Below, piece after piece: positions 38,411-51,621 of a stretch of DNA of 64,000 nt; position 1 is the stretch's first letter, and every line of letters begins with the position of its first letter. The notes under the pieces were generated by a model. The model worked only from the letters and a program-made list of their open reading frames with translations. It searched no databases and was not told the DNA's origin. The stretch lies in contig JAKTNV010000752.1 in NCBI GenBank assembly GCA_022747635.1, forward strand, positions 1 to 64,000. The letters run 5' to 3'. Source of the stretch: Hetaerina americana (taxonomy: Eukaryota; Arthropoda; Insecta; Odonata; Calopterygidae). The position numbers and the translations under genes were made by a program.

Positions 38411-41400
38411 ATGAAATAATCTTCAGTTTTCAAATACCCGACTGCGATGGGCAATCGTCAATACTCGGCCGCAAAGGACGTACATAAATAAACGTAAAAA
38501 CCTGGGAAATTAGAGTCCCACGCTTTCCTCCGATTCACCAACTACTTACCTGGTGTGCACGCGCGCGGTTCACGAAAAAATAGAGTAAATGTAAAGGAGA
38601 AACTTATGACAATAAAAGATGGACGAATTTCTTACCTCCTATTCAAATATATTTTCTACTGCTATGCGTCTGCATTTGATGAAAATGACCGTCGAGATAT
38701 TAAGGAAAAAATATTATATTCCCATGATTACTTCCCTTTCACCCAGTACTTTTCAAACCACTGACCTGCTATGCTCGTTTCTCAGACGTAAGCCTTGACT
38801 TACATGTCTCCCTCCGTCAAAAATAATATGGATTCACGGCGTCCGTCTCCCTCCGAAACTGGTACGCTTGTGGTCACGTTGCTCCTGCTTCACTTCCAGG
38901 GGCAGTAAATGACAGGTCCCCACATGCCCTTCCCACGCGGCCGTTTTTCCGCGAAGGCTAATTCCGCTTAACCTCCCGTCCCATCCGCTACGTCGTAAAA
39001 CTCCTCGGGGGTTCAACGCGAGGAGGCAGGTAATGCGACCCGTCCTCGCCCCAAGTTTCTACGTTAACCAGAAAAGGGCTGTCGCAATGACCCACGTGGC
39101 ATTCCGCACGAGGAAGAAATTTCTGTGGAAACCTCGCAAGCATAGAACGCAGCTGGGCAACAGCGTTCCTTGTACATTCACCAAGTCGTGACGAGCAGGC
39201 GTCGCAATAAACAAAATGGCGGGCAGTGAGCGCTTCCGTGGATTTTCCATTGTGCTAATTCTATCCAATCAATCAATTCCCAGAAACTATTTCTACGGAA
39301 TGCATCGTCGTTAACAGCATATGGAATCAGCATCATTCGCACAAATAACAATTTATGTAATGGGCATCGGGTTTCCTTCTTGGAAAATCGCCATCTCGCT
39401 GAAACAATGTTGATAAACCTCCTCTGAACGAATCCCCCAAGTATTTTAAAGTCGATTGAGTGATTTTTCATCCTTTTCCGCAATTTTTTTTTTGCGATAC
39501 TGCAACGATTTATCAGCAATTGATTACAAATGCATCGAGACAGACGTGACAAGTAGACCAGTTCTTTGATCACCATGCCTCCAAATGACCGATTCTTGTT
39601 ATAGTTTTGAACCGGGGTCCCTTCCGCGGGACACGACTCATTCCCCTTCTTTTGAACGAAATTAACCTTTCCAGAAATCTTTACTTGTCTTGTCACGCCA
39701 CAGAACAGAAAATGTTTCTCTAGGCAAAAGTTAAATGGTCCCAGTCCCAACTTACCCGCTAATTTTATTACGTTGATACACAAGGGATGGAAGGACATAC
39801 GTTAATGTTGTTTATTTCTTTGCGGGATTAGGGAAATGAAATCTAGGGAAAAGAGGTCGAAGTTTGACGTGAAAGAGAAATCTTTAAAATTAGCGGCCGG
39901 TATAATCATTTATGAGATGATTGCATAACGTTTTCATTAAGGCGACTCTTCCTACAAGTGCATTTCTGACGAAAAAGGTTGCCGCATGTGCCTACCTGTC
40001 CGTCCTTTTAGCATTTCAACTTTCTGCAAATTTGGTGAAAATCTTTACCGCATTAGCCCCATTGAAGAATCCACCCCGGCCGCATTTTGACACTAGGTAC
40101 ACGAGATCGTCACTTCACCGTATTCGACAACCGATTTCCCGCAGTGGCGTTAACCGAAGGACGCTCGGCTTTGAGGACAATAGTGATTCGTGAAGCGATA
40201 TTTAATCAGATTCATCTAGTAACAGTGGCCGGGAATGGAATGGAATAACGTCCTTGCCTAGGCAACTTAGTAACATACAACTTAACTACGGACGGGAGAA
40301 AATGCCGACGAGCCGTGAAGCGGTGTAAATTTCATAACGATCGTGTGATTTTAAGACTCATGATATACACCATGACGATTAATTACCTTAGCAGTTGTGG
40401 TGATGCTTAATCACCGGGATATCATGTAATGTCATACCAGTCACAGCGAGGCGTTAATACTTAACATTGAACTTTGTCAAATTTGTGTAGTTGAAATCAC
40501 CCTTATGACATCTGTTAATAAATTCATCCACACAGAGTACCAAATTAGTAAAATATCTCGGGTACGCAGCGATATGTAAACGGAGACAGTTTTTTTTTCA
40601 AAATCTCGGAATGGATGACAAACGTCCTCCATTAGCGAACATTTATGACAGTCATCACCTACCTCCTGCCGTGATAATGTCAAATTTTGCAATGCAACTA
40701 CTGGTAATAAGAATGATTAAATTCGAGTCAACTAGTGTTACTTTCGAATAACGTTCCCCCATTGACACAACTGTCATTTACATATGAACACTAGAAACTA
40801 ACACACACGAACGTGCACATAGACCTACGCAACCTTCAGTCGTCTACTTCATCGTGAGTGGATTGAATCCTCTTAACTCCTGATTGACTTTCGCTTCACA
40901 TTGCAATGATCCCAGATTGGCCGGGGAAAAGACGACTATTTGTTTTCCTGTTCACTGGAATGCTTATTTCGTATCTTTTATGGTGATGTGCTAGGTACCA
41001 GACAGCTTAAAATTGTTAATCATCGTTCTTTTATTACTCGTGACGATAAAGTTGCTTCCGCATCGCTAAGAACCTCAAGGAATCAACAATGAACGGGGAT
41101 GAAATATTTGATGGGTCCACATGTATTGATTAAGTAATGCAGAACGAAGTAGATACTGAGTAATTGAATTAACACAGGGGCTTCTTCGAGACAGAACCGA
41201 GAAATGATGTTCCGTGAACTGTCGACGGTGATAGAGTTCCACGAAAGAGAGGTCGTAGAGGAATGAACGGTTCCGGCTGTTAATGCCGCCCCTAGTCCCC
41301 CCAACCCCGCAAGCACTGGAAACCAGCCTGGATCCCTGATTACGATCCCAGGAAAAATCGTGTTCAAGTCTTTCCTACGCCAGATAGTATAATCTGTCAT

Positions 41401-43211
41401 CACTATTGAACGCCGCATCACGCCCCGACGGCTTTTTCCCACGTTTTTTTTATTTATTCACAGGAATGTTTTCCAGGTAAGGGCTATTCACTCTACCTTA
41501 TCCGTCAATCACTATCCCGACCCTCGAAAGTTATAAGGAAAAGTCGACCATTGCTCTAATGAAAGATATTATTCCAACGGCATGGAGGTAAAAAACAAGA
41601 TCCATATGCTTGACACACATTATGTCGATTGGAAACAAGTGGAAACGATGTGAAATTAGGTTGGAAGCAACTGAAAAATATTGTGACACGAATACAAGCC
41701 GTCATAGCTCCGCAACTACGACGAAAGGGATGTGGATATTATTGAGTTAAACGCATCTGTCCTATTTGCTTATGGCGATTCCCATCGTAATGATCGCGCA
41801 TACAATCCCGCGATGCGCCCTATTTTCGCCGTTTCCGTGAATAAGACGTACGGCGGGGGATGTGTACCGAGCGAAATTGCCGACACGAATTACGTACGCT
41901 TACGAGAGCCTGGTTTTCAAGGAGTCGCTTTCACGTTGACTACGTCCCCGAGGTATCCCATCACACAGGGTCATTTAACGTGACATACAGCGTGTGTGTG
42001 GGAGGGATTTTTTTTTTTAAGGTCGTAGGGGTGTATTCCGTAACTTGACGGCACCGTGGAGAAAAGCACATCCAACGCATCGCACAGATAAGGAAGGTTA
42101 ATAAAAGAAATGTACGCGATAACAAGTCGACGGCAGACGACTCTCCTCTTCGAAAGACGTGCAAGGAAACTAGGGTAGACATCCGCGGAAACGTGGATGT
42201 GGCGCCGTTTCAACGACAATAAGAGTTTTCCCGTGATGAAGTATCATTTCGTTTCCGATGACATGCCGGTTGCTACAAATTCATCATCCCGCAACGAGGT
42301 ACCGACGTCCGAAGCCGTTGGAGACGGAGCAAACTCGTCACGGCCGGGTCGCCACTGCGCGCCCTCGGCTACTACATTGTTTTTCCCGCCCGCTCACGGG
42401 GCTAAAGCATAATTCGGCGCCATCCTCGACTTTGTTGTACGTGAACTTTGACGTCCCATTCGCGTGCGTACAGTTCATTTCTTTTTCCCCTTCGGCCACC
42501 CCATGCAACCATTTCGAAGCCCACGCGGACGCGTCGTAAGGCGTGCGCTTAACGGGTGACTCCGTCTCCATTTGCGACTCGATAATCCTTTCCCACGGGC
42601 GCGGGAGGTGGGTGCGTCGCGACGCCCCCGAGTCGTCGAAAAATGCATAAACGTCCGCTTACGGGACAGGCACCGGGGAGGAACAGGAGGAAGGTTTGAC
42701 AGGCGCCGAGTCAGGGGGAAGGCGTCCGAAGGGACCGTCTTCTCGGGGCCGCTTTCCGCGGCCGGCGCGCGGCCCACCGGGTCGCGAGCGCGTCCAATAC
42801 CAGGTGAAGGATGGCCTCGAACGTACGTTACCTCGGATCTCGAGGAATCGACCCCGGTAGAAACGTGTGCAACGTTTATTCCCGGGTACGCCTTCGACAG
42901 GACGACAACCCGTATTTTGACGACCCGCTGCACACGAACTGGGCTCGCCAAACGCCTGGCGCCGCCACGGCCGACAGGGTGGAACCCTGACGGGCGCCGC
43001 GGCGCAAGGCGCCCTCGTTACGCGCCCCCGACACTCTCCGAAACGCGAAAGTCGGAGGAGGAGTGGAGTACAAACAATCCGAGAAGCGCACCGGAGGCGA
43101 GAGGAAGAGATCGTATTTTGCTCCGAAATGGTACGATAGCAAGGTGGACTTTCGTATGAAATCCATGTCTTGGTAATTTTCTCTTTCTATCATCACGCAG
43201 CAGCCGATAAC
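38411..43211. other. Spacer between H2B of unit 4 and H1 of unit 5
   Basis: Near-identical to the other spacers; no gene recognised. Confidence 0.8.
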
Positions 43212-43958
43212 ATGGCAGACGCAGCATCTGGAGCAGCGGCAGCCGCACCACCGGCAGCCCAGCCTTCGGGCACCGTCGCAGTAAAACCCCTGCCTTCTTC
43301 AGGAACCTCCGCGGCTTCCAAGAAGGCCAGCAAGGGCGGAGCAGCCAAGAAGGCTCGCGCAAAGCCGTCGCACCCGCCCACTTCCGAGATGGTTAACAAC
43401 GCAGTCAAGGGCCTCAAGGAGCGCGGTGGCTCTTCCCTTCAAGCCATCAAGAAGTACATCGCAGCCAGCTACAAAGTGGACGCCGAGAGGCTCTCGCCTT
43501 TCATCAAGAAGTACCTCAAGGCGGCCGTCACCGCCGGAACTCTCGTCCAGACCAAGGGAAAGGGCGCCTCAGGTTCCTTCAAGCTGAGCCACAGCAAGAA
43601 GGCCGCACCCGCGGCAGCCAGCGGGACGACCAAGGCGAAAAAGGTCGTCAAGAAGACGGGAGTAAAGAAACCGAAAGCGGTCGGAGCCAAGAAGTCCTCC
43701 GAGAAGGCGTCCAGTGGCACCAAGAGGTCCGCGCCCAAGGAGCGAAGCAAGTCCGCGCCACCAGCCAAGAAGGCGAAGAAGGCGGCGGACAAGCCAAAGA
43801 AGAAGCCGGCGGCTGGGAAACCCGCCGCCAAGGCGGCAAAGTCCCCGTCGAAGGCGAAAAAGGCGGCCACCAAACCCAAGACCCCCAAGCCCAAGAAGAC
43901 GCCCACCAAGGCCAAGCCCGCCGCCAAGAAACCTTCCGCCGCCCAGAAAAAGAAGTGA
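43212..43958 (+). CDS. H1: Linker histone H1, unit 5
   Basis: Intact, identical protein. Confidence 0.97.
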   Translation: MADAASGAAAAAPPAAQPSGTVAVKPLPSSGTSAASKKASKGGAAKKARAKPSHPPTSEMVNNAVKGLKERGGSSLQAIKKYIAASYKVDAERLSPFIKKYLKAAVTAGTLVQTKGKGASGSFKLSHSKKAAPAAASGTTKAKKVVKKTGVKKPKAVGAKKSSEKASSGTKRSAPKERSKSAPPAKKAKKAADKPKKKPAAGKPAAKAAKSPSKAKKAATKPKTPKPKKTPTKAKPAAKKPSAAQKKK

Positions 43959-44012
43959 ACCATCACTGCTTCGCCACCGGCGCACCTAGGACAGCAGACA
44001 GCGTCCAATCTC

Positions 44013-44028
44013 GGTCCTTTTTAGGACC
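44013..44028 (+). terminator. H1 mRNA 3' stem-loop, unit 5
   Basis: Loop TTTT; AAAGATG at the standard 12-nt distance. Confidence 0.95.
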
Positions 44029-44412
44029 ATCATGTCTTCCAAAGATGCTTGCCACTCAATGCCCACGCCACTGAGCACGCCCAAAGTTAACATTTATCAT
44101 GATTAATGCCATGCAAAAACAACGGTCCTATTTAAAATTGATGATGCGACATGGACGGACGAAAAAAAAAATTAAGAATAACATTCATAGAACGTGTAAA
44201 ATGAACAACACGTCACGGAGTATTGTTTTCTTTTCGTTAAGCGCGTCAGGTAAGCATCGCACGAACTTTTATTTCATCTCATTTCATGCGTAGCCGTGCA
44301 AACGCACTTGCCATGCGCAAAGGAAATTTCATGTCGTCCATCATTCCAATGGATTTACATCGTCGTTAATTATTGTGCGATCGTGCTAAATTCAAACTTT
44401 TAAGTATGTACT

Positions 44413-44428
44413 GGTCCTGAAAAGGACC
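44413..44428 (-). terminator. H3 mRNA 3' stem-loop, unit 5
   Basis: Intact. Any transcript reading through E2 into H3 would end here. Confidence 0.95.
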
Positions 44429-44454
44429 TTTGTTTTTCGGCCGAAAGTAGCTTT

Positions 44455-45054
<600 letters not shown>

Positions 45055-47769
45055 TTATTTGGCATATTTTGGTGCCTCAATGGAATGCTGCGGTCTCTTA
45101 TGCTTATCCCAGGTGGATTCTTTGTCGATTGCAATGTTTCTTATTATAAGATGTGGATTGTTTTTAATTTTTTCATAGTAGCTTTTGGCTAGGTCGCTGG
45201 TTTCCTCTCTGAGTCCTCTTACGTTTAGTTCCTTATAAATGTCGCCATTGTAGCGGTACAACCCTCGATATCCCCATATTGATTTGAGTGTTCTTTTCTC
45301 AAAGTTTTCCAATCTTTCCAAGGAAGTTTTTTTCAGTAGCCCTATCCATGCTGGAGCCGCGTAAGTTATTGTTGGCCTGATTACCCCTTTGAAGATTAGG
45401 AGCTTCATATCTCGGGGGACTTCCTTGGATTTTAACAAGGGGGAGAGTCTTGCCCTTGTCCCTGCCGCCTTTCCTATTACATGTAATACATGCTTGTCCA
45501 TTCGTAAGTTTTCGTCTATTTTTACCCCGAGATATTTAACACTGTCCGTGTATACTAAGTTGTGTCCGTTTATTTGGACCATTCTGGGCTGGTCAGAGGA
45601 GAACGGCTTTGGAAAGTGTATGGCCTGTGACTTCCTTTCATTTACGTCAAGTCGCCAGTTTTTATACCATTTAAGAATGGGGTCTAGAATTTCCTCCATG
45701 TATTTGACGGCTTGGTTTGGGTACATACTCTTAGTCATGATGCCCAAGTCATCTGCATATAATCCTACAATTGCATTCCAGTTCTGGCGAGGAATTGGTA
45801 GGTCAGATGTGAAGAGGTTAAAGAGAGTAGGGCCTAGTACCGATCCCTGCGGTACGCCCGTCCCTATTCTTTTGGAGTCCGAGGTCGCATTCCTCCACCT
45901 CACTATAAAACTCCTGTTCGTCAGATAAGACTGCGTCCAGTTAATTAGCCACCTAGGTAGGTTTAAATTATGCATTTTAGCGATGAGGCCCTGGTGCCAA
46001 ACCCTGTCAAAAGCTTTAGAAATGTCTAAAAATACTCCTATGGAGTGCCTTTTTTTATTTCTTGCGTCTGATATAAAATCAAGGGCCCGGCTTATTTGGT
46101 GAGTAGTGGACATTTCTCCACGAAACCCAAACTGTTCGGGAGGGATAATATTCCTTTCGCTTAGAGTTTGATTTATTTCTGGAAGAATTAGCCTTTCAAT
46201 CACCTTGCTTAGGTTTGATAAGAGAGAGATTGGTCGGAAGTCTTTCGCCTTTAGCCCTATTCCCCCTCTCTTAGGAATGCAGGTCACCTTTGCTTCTTTC
46301 CATTGTTTTGGAAAATATCCTGTGTTTAACATTGCTTGGGCAATTTTAATTAAGTAATCTCCTGCCGCGACTGGTAACCTTTTGATTACTTCGTTGGGGA
46401 TGCCATCAATCCCTGGCGCTTTCCCATTTGCGAGTCCTTTTATGATATCGGCAAGTGCTTCTAGTTTTAATTCAGGCGTCCTGAACTCTGCTTCCGGATT
46501 GGTAGCGTTTTCATTGAAACAATTCTCGTCTTCAGATACGGTCTCTTTTAATGTAAAAACATCTTCCAGGTATTCGGCAATAATGTCTGCTTTCTCCTGT
46601 GCGTCATATATAGTTCTGTTATCGTCAGTTTTCAGAGGTGGGTCTCTGGGTTCCATTCCTTGATCTCGGACCTTTTTTGTTAAGCGCCAGATTGATTGGT
46701 CTTGTGCATTTAAAGATTGTAGCTTGTCTGTCCACTTTTTCTTCTTGTGAGCCTTAATTACTCTCCTTACTTCCTTGGTTAGATTTCGGTATCGCATTTT
46801 ATAAGCCTTCGTGCCATATCGGTGGTATTCTTTTAACGCTTTGTTCTTTTCTCGGATAAGTTCTTTCATAGGCTTGGGGATTCTTAAGAAGTCTAATTGG
46901 CCTCGTTTTTTCTGAGGGACCTCTGTTTTTATTGCAATTAATATTGCGTCTGTCAAAATTGTGACCATATCGTCAATTTCTTCCTCACTTTTCGGGATAA
47001 TTTTCGTCGGAAGTCTATCGGCGACTGTTTTTCTGAATTGGTCCCAGTTGGCCAGACCATAGCAGAGTTTTATACTCTTTCCCATCTGACAAGGTATTGT
47101 TCCAATGTGAGTGATGACTGGAAAATGGTCACTGCTGAGGCTTGTTAAAGTTTGTGATTTGGCTGCCTTAGTTATATCGATCATTATTGAGAAGTCGATA
47201 ACATCTCGTCCCCTAAGCCGAGTTGGTCCGAATGGGGCGCATATAAAAGCGGATTTTAAGCCCACCCATTTTGAGAGTTTCTTTCCCTTAGTGTTTTCAT
47301 TTGGGCAATTCCATATCGGGCTTTTTGCGTTAAAATCGCCCGTTATGACTGTCTTTCCTCCTTTTTTTGTGATTTCATCAAAGTCATTTTCGTAGAAATG
47401 CTTACGAGGTGGTATGTAGCAGGAGAAAAAATTAATGCTACCGATTTTAGTGGTGACCTGCACCCCAATTACCTCTGTGTTCACAGTTGTTTCAGGTTCT
47501 ATTACGTTTTTTATTATAACATCCTCCCTCACCAAGATGGCTACTCCTCCAGACGCGGATTTCCCTGGAGCTAACTTCCTATCTTTTCGGATTACTTTAT
47601 AACCGGGAACAGCCCACGATATTTCTGGCCGAAGGTGAGTTTCTGTAATAGCACATATTGCTATCTTTTGTCGTTTCAAGAGAAAGACAAGTTCGTCAGT
47701 TTTTCGCTGAACCCCGCCATTGGCGTTCCAGGTCAGCATGACCGTCGCGTTTCGTTCTCTAAGGGCCAT
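45055..47769 (-). CDS. E2 ORF2: APE endonuclease / reverse transcriptase
   Basis: 904 aa. Endonuclease motifs are WNANGG (N15), ITETHL (E43), TGDFNAKSPIWN and SSDHFPV (near 220). The reverse transcriptase has DFRPISLLSNLSKVIERL, FLDISKAFDRVWHQGL, GVPQGSVLGPTLFNL and YADD with Y671, then YLGVKID. No RNase H or C-terminal knuckle. Length and motif wording match the Jockey clade. The ATG lies inside the end of ORF1, suggesting re-initiation or termination-coupled translation. Confidence 0.93.
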   Translation of the reverse strand: MALRERNATVMLTWNANGGVQRKTDELVFLLKRQKIAICAITETHLRPEISWAVPGYKVIRKDRKLAPGKSASGGVAILVREDVIIKNVIEPETTVNTEVIGVQVTTKIGSINFFSCYIPPRKHFYENDFDEITKKGGKTVITGDFNAKSPIWNCPNENTKGKKLSKWVGLKSAFICAPFGPTRLRGRDVIDFSIMIDITKAAKSQTLTSLSSDHFPVITHIGTIPCQMGKSIKLCYGLANWDQFRKTVADRLPTKIIPKSEEEIDDMVTILTDAILIAIKTEVPQKKRGQLDFLRIPKPMKELIREKNKALKEYHRYGTKAYKMRYRNLTKEVRRVIKAHKKKKWTDKLQSLNAQDQSIWRLTKKVRDQGMEPRDPPLKTDDNRTIYDAQEKADIIAEYLEDVFTLKETVSEDENCFNENATNPEAEFRTPELKLEALADIIKGLANGKAPGIDGIPNEVIKRLPVAAGDYLIKIAQAMLNTGYFPKQWKEAKVTCIPKRGGIGLKAKDFRPISLLSNLSKVIERLILPEINQTLSERNIIPPEQFGFRGEMSTTHQISRALDFISDARNKKRHSIGVFLDISKAFDRVWHQGLIAKMHNLNLPRWLINWTQSYLTNRSFIVRWRNATSDSKRIGTGVPQGSVLGPTLFNLFTSDLPIPRQNWNAIVGLYADDLGIMTKSMYPNQAVKYMEEILDPILKWYKNWRLDVNERKSQAIHFPKPFSSDQPRMVQINGHNLVYTDSVKYLGVKIDENLRMDKHVLHVIGKAAGTRARLSPLLKSKEVPRDMKLLIFKGVIRPTITYAAPAWIGLLKKTSLERLENFEKRTLKSIWGYRGLYRYNGDIYKELNVRGLREETSDLAKSYYEKIKNNPHLIIRNIAIDKESTWDKHKRPQHSIEAPKYAK

Positions 47770-49288
47770 GGTTGGTCTGAGTTGAGAACATGTTCAGAAT
47801 TTGCTGAAGCAGCTGCTGGAGGATTCCCATCTGCTGTTGCAGCATTGCGGCGATCGTATTTAGGATGTTTTTAACTCCTTCGTCCATTGGTTTGCCCGTA
47901 TCCGTACCCTTCGCTGTGGGGCATTCCTGAGACATTGCCTGAGCAGTGTCGGTGTTTTCCTTGCCCTTCCCATTTGGGGTATCGGCTTGGCTGATTTTTC
48001 CTGCCGCTTTACTTGTCCAGTAATTTTCTTTGGGTGGGGGGGCGTCAGTAACCAAAGTTTTTTCTGTCGTGCCTTTCGTTTGGGCGATTCCTTCTTGTTT
48101 CTTTCTACCTTTTCTTTTCTCGCATTCGCTAATGTACACTGGGCATTCTTTAGATCCTGCCTCGTGCTCACCGTCGCAGTTGCAGCAGCGAATGTTACTA
48201 GAATTTGGGCAGTTTATGCCTTCGTGTTCTTGTGACGCGCATACGTAACACCTTGGTGCTGCCGTGCAGTTTCTAGACCCGTGTCCAAACCTATTGCATC
48301 TGTAGCAGCGTTGTGGTCCCTGGTATCTATATGGCGTAATCTTTACAATGTGGCTACATATCCGCTTAATATTGGCCAGTTCTCTTACGTCAAAGCCGTT
48401 AATTTTCTTTATAGTTATGACGTATAGGTCTGATTTGTTTTTTGATAGCGTTTTTACGTGCACACACGGAACGTTTATTGCGGTAAGCTCTTCTTTAATA
48501 AATTCTGTTTCGAGTCCTTCGTCGAGTCCATGAATTACGTAACGGGACACTTGTTCCCCTTTTTGAGCCCAGGTGGTGTATTGTGCCTTCTTATCGTCAA
48601 GGAATTTACGAACATTTGTGTAATCCTCGATTGTTTTTAATTGAAGACGAGATCCTTCCTTCGTCTTATTTATTGTGAATGTTTGGTCGCGAGCTATTTT
48701 CCTGATGTTCATGACGAATTCTTTTTGTTTAAGGATTTCGTACACGATAATAGCAGGTGGCCTATTATTTCTTGGCACATTTGTGGCTTCCGTTTTCGCG
48801 TTTTTCTCTGACGTTATTGCCGCTTGTCTCCCTTGAGGGGTAATGTCTATTTCTATCAAAGGGGCGTATCTATTTTGCGTGCTGGTTGGTGGGCACGAAT
48901 CAGTAATTCTGTTGGAACGCTTTCGTTTTCGGGCATTCTTGGCCGTTACAAAAACTCCGTCGTCGTCTGAGTCGGATGAACCCATCTCGATGGGGACGTC
49001 CTCAATATTTTTTTCATTTTCTATAGCTGTGGTAAGAACATCGGTAGTTCTTTTTTCGGTTGGAACGCGATCAAAACTGTTTTTACACAAGTTGTCTTCG
49101 TTCCTATTTGGTATTTTCTCTTGGCTGTCACTAAAACTCTTACTCCTCTTAAGAATTCTAGGATCCCGTGATTCGATTGATTGACTTTCTTTTGCGAAAA
49201 GGACTTCCCTTATGTTATTAGGGATTGGGATTTTCCCTATTTGTCGCACGTTCCTTTCTTTCTCCACACGAGGTGGAGAGCGAAACAT
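47759..49288 (-). CDS. E2 ORF1: gag-like zinc-knuckle RNA-binding protein
   Basis: 509 aa. The charged N-terminal half is followed by an RRM-like pre-C2HC region (about 240-325) and three zinc knuckles at about 328-383 (CYRCNRFGHGSRNC, then two with CX2C starts). PPPKENYW follows, the counterpart of the ENYW motif in E1. The last 40 residues are rich in Gln, Leu and Met and look like a short coiled coil, possibly for oligomerisation. Intact. Confidence 0.9.
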   Translation of the reverse strand: MFRSPPRVEKERNVRQIGKIPIPNNIREVLFAKESQSIESRDPRILKRSKSFSDSQEKIPNRNEDNLCKNSFDRVPTEKRTTDVLTTAIENEKNIEDVPIEMGSSDSDDDGVFVTAKNARKRKRSNRITDSCPPTSTQNRYAPLIEIDITPQGRQAAITSEKNAKTEATNVPRNNRPPAIIVYEILKQKEFVMNIRKIARDQTFTINKTKEGSRLQLKTIEDYTNVRKFLDDKKAQYTTWAQKGEQVSRYVIHGLDEGLETEFIKEELTAINVPCVHVKTLSKNKSDLYVITIKKINGFDVRELANIKRICSHIVKITPYRYQGPQRCYRCNRFGHGSRNCTAAPRCYVCASQEHEGINCPNSSNIRCCNCDGEHEAGSKECPVYISECEKRKGRKKQEGIAQTKGTTEKTLVTDAPPPKENYWTSKAAGKISQADTPNGKGKENTDTAQAMSQECPTAKGTDTGKPMDEGVKNILNTIAAMLQQQMGILQQLLQQILNMFSTQTNHGP

Positions 49289-49306
49289 TTTCCTACTCTG
49301 AAAAAA

Positions 49307-49322
49307 GGGGGCGTAAGCCCCC
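49307..49322 (-). other. Strong hairpin plus T-run before E2 ORF1
   Basis: Sense GGGGGCTTACGCCCCC then TTTTTT: a perfect 6-bp GC stem with a 4-nt loop, 18 nt before the ORF1 ATG. It may affect scanning or mark a structured internal entry site. Confidence 0.7.
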
Positions 49323-49508
49323 TGTCCCTCGGTTAACTTTATCTAAAAAGGAGTGATAAGGAAACCCGACACCCCACCCGATCCGATCGCAAGCGATACG
49401 GGCACAGGCGGACCTGTCAGCCACCCTAAACACTCCACTACCTGCTTTAGAATTTCTAAATCAATAACCTAGTTGTCCCTATCCTATGTTCCTATTAGTC
49501 CCTACAGT

Positions 49509-49564
49509 CCCTAAGAAGTGGACCCAGCCGATTCCCTGGAAGTGCTAGGAGGTGCAAGCCCTCT
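49509..49564 (-). other. Conserved 5' leader block B (E2)
   Basis: Sense strand begins AGAGGGCTTGCACCTCC and ends GGGTCCACTTCTTAGGG; counterpart of 24184-24240 in E1. Confidence 0.75.
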
Positions 49565-49616
49565 TTCCAGGGGGGATCGACTGAGACAACCTTTTTTATG
49601 CACTATGGCTTTCGAA

Positions 49617-49665
49617 CACCTCCCAGTGTGAGAAGATGGGTCTAGGTTAGCCACCCCACCGGGAG
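49617..49665 (-). other. Conserved 5' leader block A (E2)
   Basis: Sense strand begins CTCCCGGTGGGGTGGCTAAC and continues with ATCTTCTCACACTGGGAGG; counterpart of 24086-24134 in E1. Confidence 0.75.
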
Positions 49666-49822
49666 TCACGAGAAACCAATCCTACACTCTAATTTCGTTA
49701 CCCTTTACCTAGCAACTGTTTCCTGGAGAGATCCAGAGTAGTTACCCAAAAGATCCGTGATAAACACAGTTCACACAGTAGACCACAGTAGAACACCACG
49801 TCGTACGTGAACACCACTGTAA

Positions 49823-49831
49823 GCGATCTGT
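49823..49831 (-). other. H3-leader fragment at E2 5' end
   Basis: Sense ACAGATCGC equals the native H3 sequence starting at the predicted transcription start (unit 1 positions 4714 down to 4706). It sits between the element body and the inverted junction piece. It looks like the first 9 nt of an H3 transcript carried in on the element RNA. Confidence 0.6.
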
Positions 49832-49863
49832 CGTTGACCCGGCTTTTTACAGATCTGTAAAAA

Positions 49864-49875
<12 letters not shown>
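49832..49875. repeat. 44-bp perfect palindrome at E2 5' junction
   Basis: Arms 49832-49853 and 49854-49875 are exact reverse complements, 22 bp each, centred on ACAGA/TCTGT. The right arm is native H3 promoter-proximal sequence and the left arm is an inverted copy made at insertion. Confidence 0.95.
49852..49863. repeat. E2 target-site duplication, right copy
   Basis: GATCTGTAAAAA, matching 44872-44883. Confidence 0.9.
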
Positions 49876-50350
<475 letters not shown>

Positions 50351-50401
50351 ACACGACGCGACGGGATCGCCATCCGACACCCGGCGTACGTCGATAAAAA
50401 A

Positions 50402-50417
50402 GGTCCTTCTAAGGACC
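50402..50417 (+). terminator. H4 mRNA 3' stem-loop, unit 5
   Basis: Loop TCTA; AGAGATG 12 nt downstream. Confidence 0.95.
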
Positions 50418-50604
50418 AATACAATGTTCAGAGATGGAGCTAATCCTTTGCCATAACGGAACGAAAAATTATTCGCTATAGCGTATGTGACGGCGATAAA
50501 TAGTAAAGTAAGACCTGTTCGAGCGCACAGGAAAAATGGCGGTGATAATAGAGTTGAAATTGTATGAGCCTTTACCGACGTTAAAGACATTGTCAGCGAA
50601 TCGG

Positions 50605-50722
50605 AATAAGCACGTGGCAACGGACTGGCGACAATGTATATCGCGCCGTTGCAACCGTACATGAATAAGCACGTGGCAACGGACTGGCGACAATGTGTAT
50701 CGCGCCGTTGCAACCATACATG
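50605..50722. repeat. 59-bp tandem duplication, unit 5
   Basis: Same as unit 1. Confidence 0.9.
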
Positions 50723-50990
50723 TTAACAAGAAATAACGTAGTTAAGCGGCAGATTGCAGGTGAAATTTTATGACAGACTATGAAATACATTGTAAACGAA
50801 GCAGTGTCACCTTCAATCATTCTTCGTTGCATTTCAGCACAAACGCTTTCACTTTTTATACGCTTTATTTCCCATCGTTTACCTTAGCCCAATTATAGCT
50901 CCACGTTTCATTCGCTATGCTTATTACGTTTATTGTTATTATTATTTTTTTCACATGACATTTATCGCGTACATCTCTCTAGTATGTTCT

Positions 50991-51006
50991 GGTCCTGAAA
51001 AGGACC
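50991..51006 (-). terminator. H2A mRNA 3' stem-loop, unit 5
   Basis: Loop TTTC on the minus strand; AGAGATG 12 nt downstream. Confidence 0.95.
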
Positions 51007-51028
51007 TTTTATGCGCACAGCGTGATGC

Positions 51029-51621
<593 letters not shown>

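Larger units (their letters stand above)
43959..44454. other. H1-H3 intergenic region, unit 5
   Basis: Two facing stem-loops in AT-rich DNA. Confidence 0.85.
49289..49822 (-). other. E2 5' leader
   Basis: 534 bp from the apparent 5' end (TTACAGTGGTG on the sense strand) to ORF1. Contains blocks A and B shared with E1, a perfect 15-bp palindrome at 49446-49460 (TTTAGAATTTCTAAA on plus) and a strong hairpin just before ORF1. Confidence 0.7.
50351..51028. other. H4-H2A intergenic region, unit 5
   Basis: Two facing stem-loops and the 59-bp tandem duplication. Confidence 0.85.

Noticed and set aside
49301..49322. Bacterial-type intrinsic terminator
   Set aside because: The hairpin plus T-run looks like one, but the context is an animal retrotransposon leader.
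49509..49530. Histone stem-loop in the E2 leader (GGTCCACTTCTTAGGGAC)
   Set aside because: Only about five weak pairs with an 8-9-nt loop; it belongs to conserved block B rather than matching the 6-bp, 4-nt-loop histone form.
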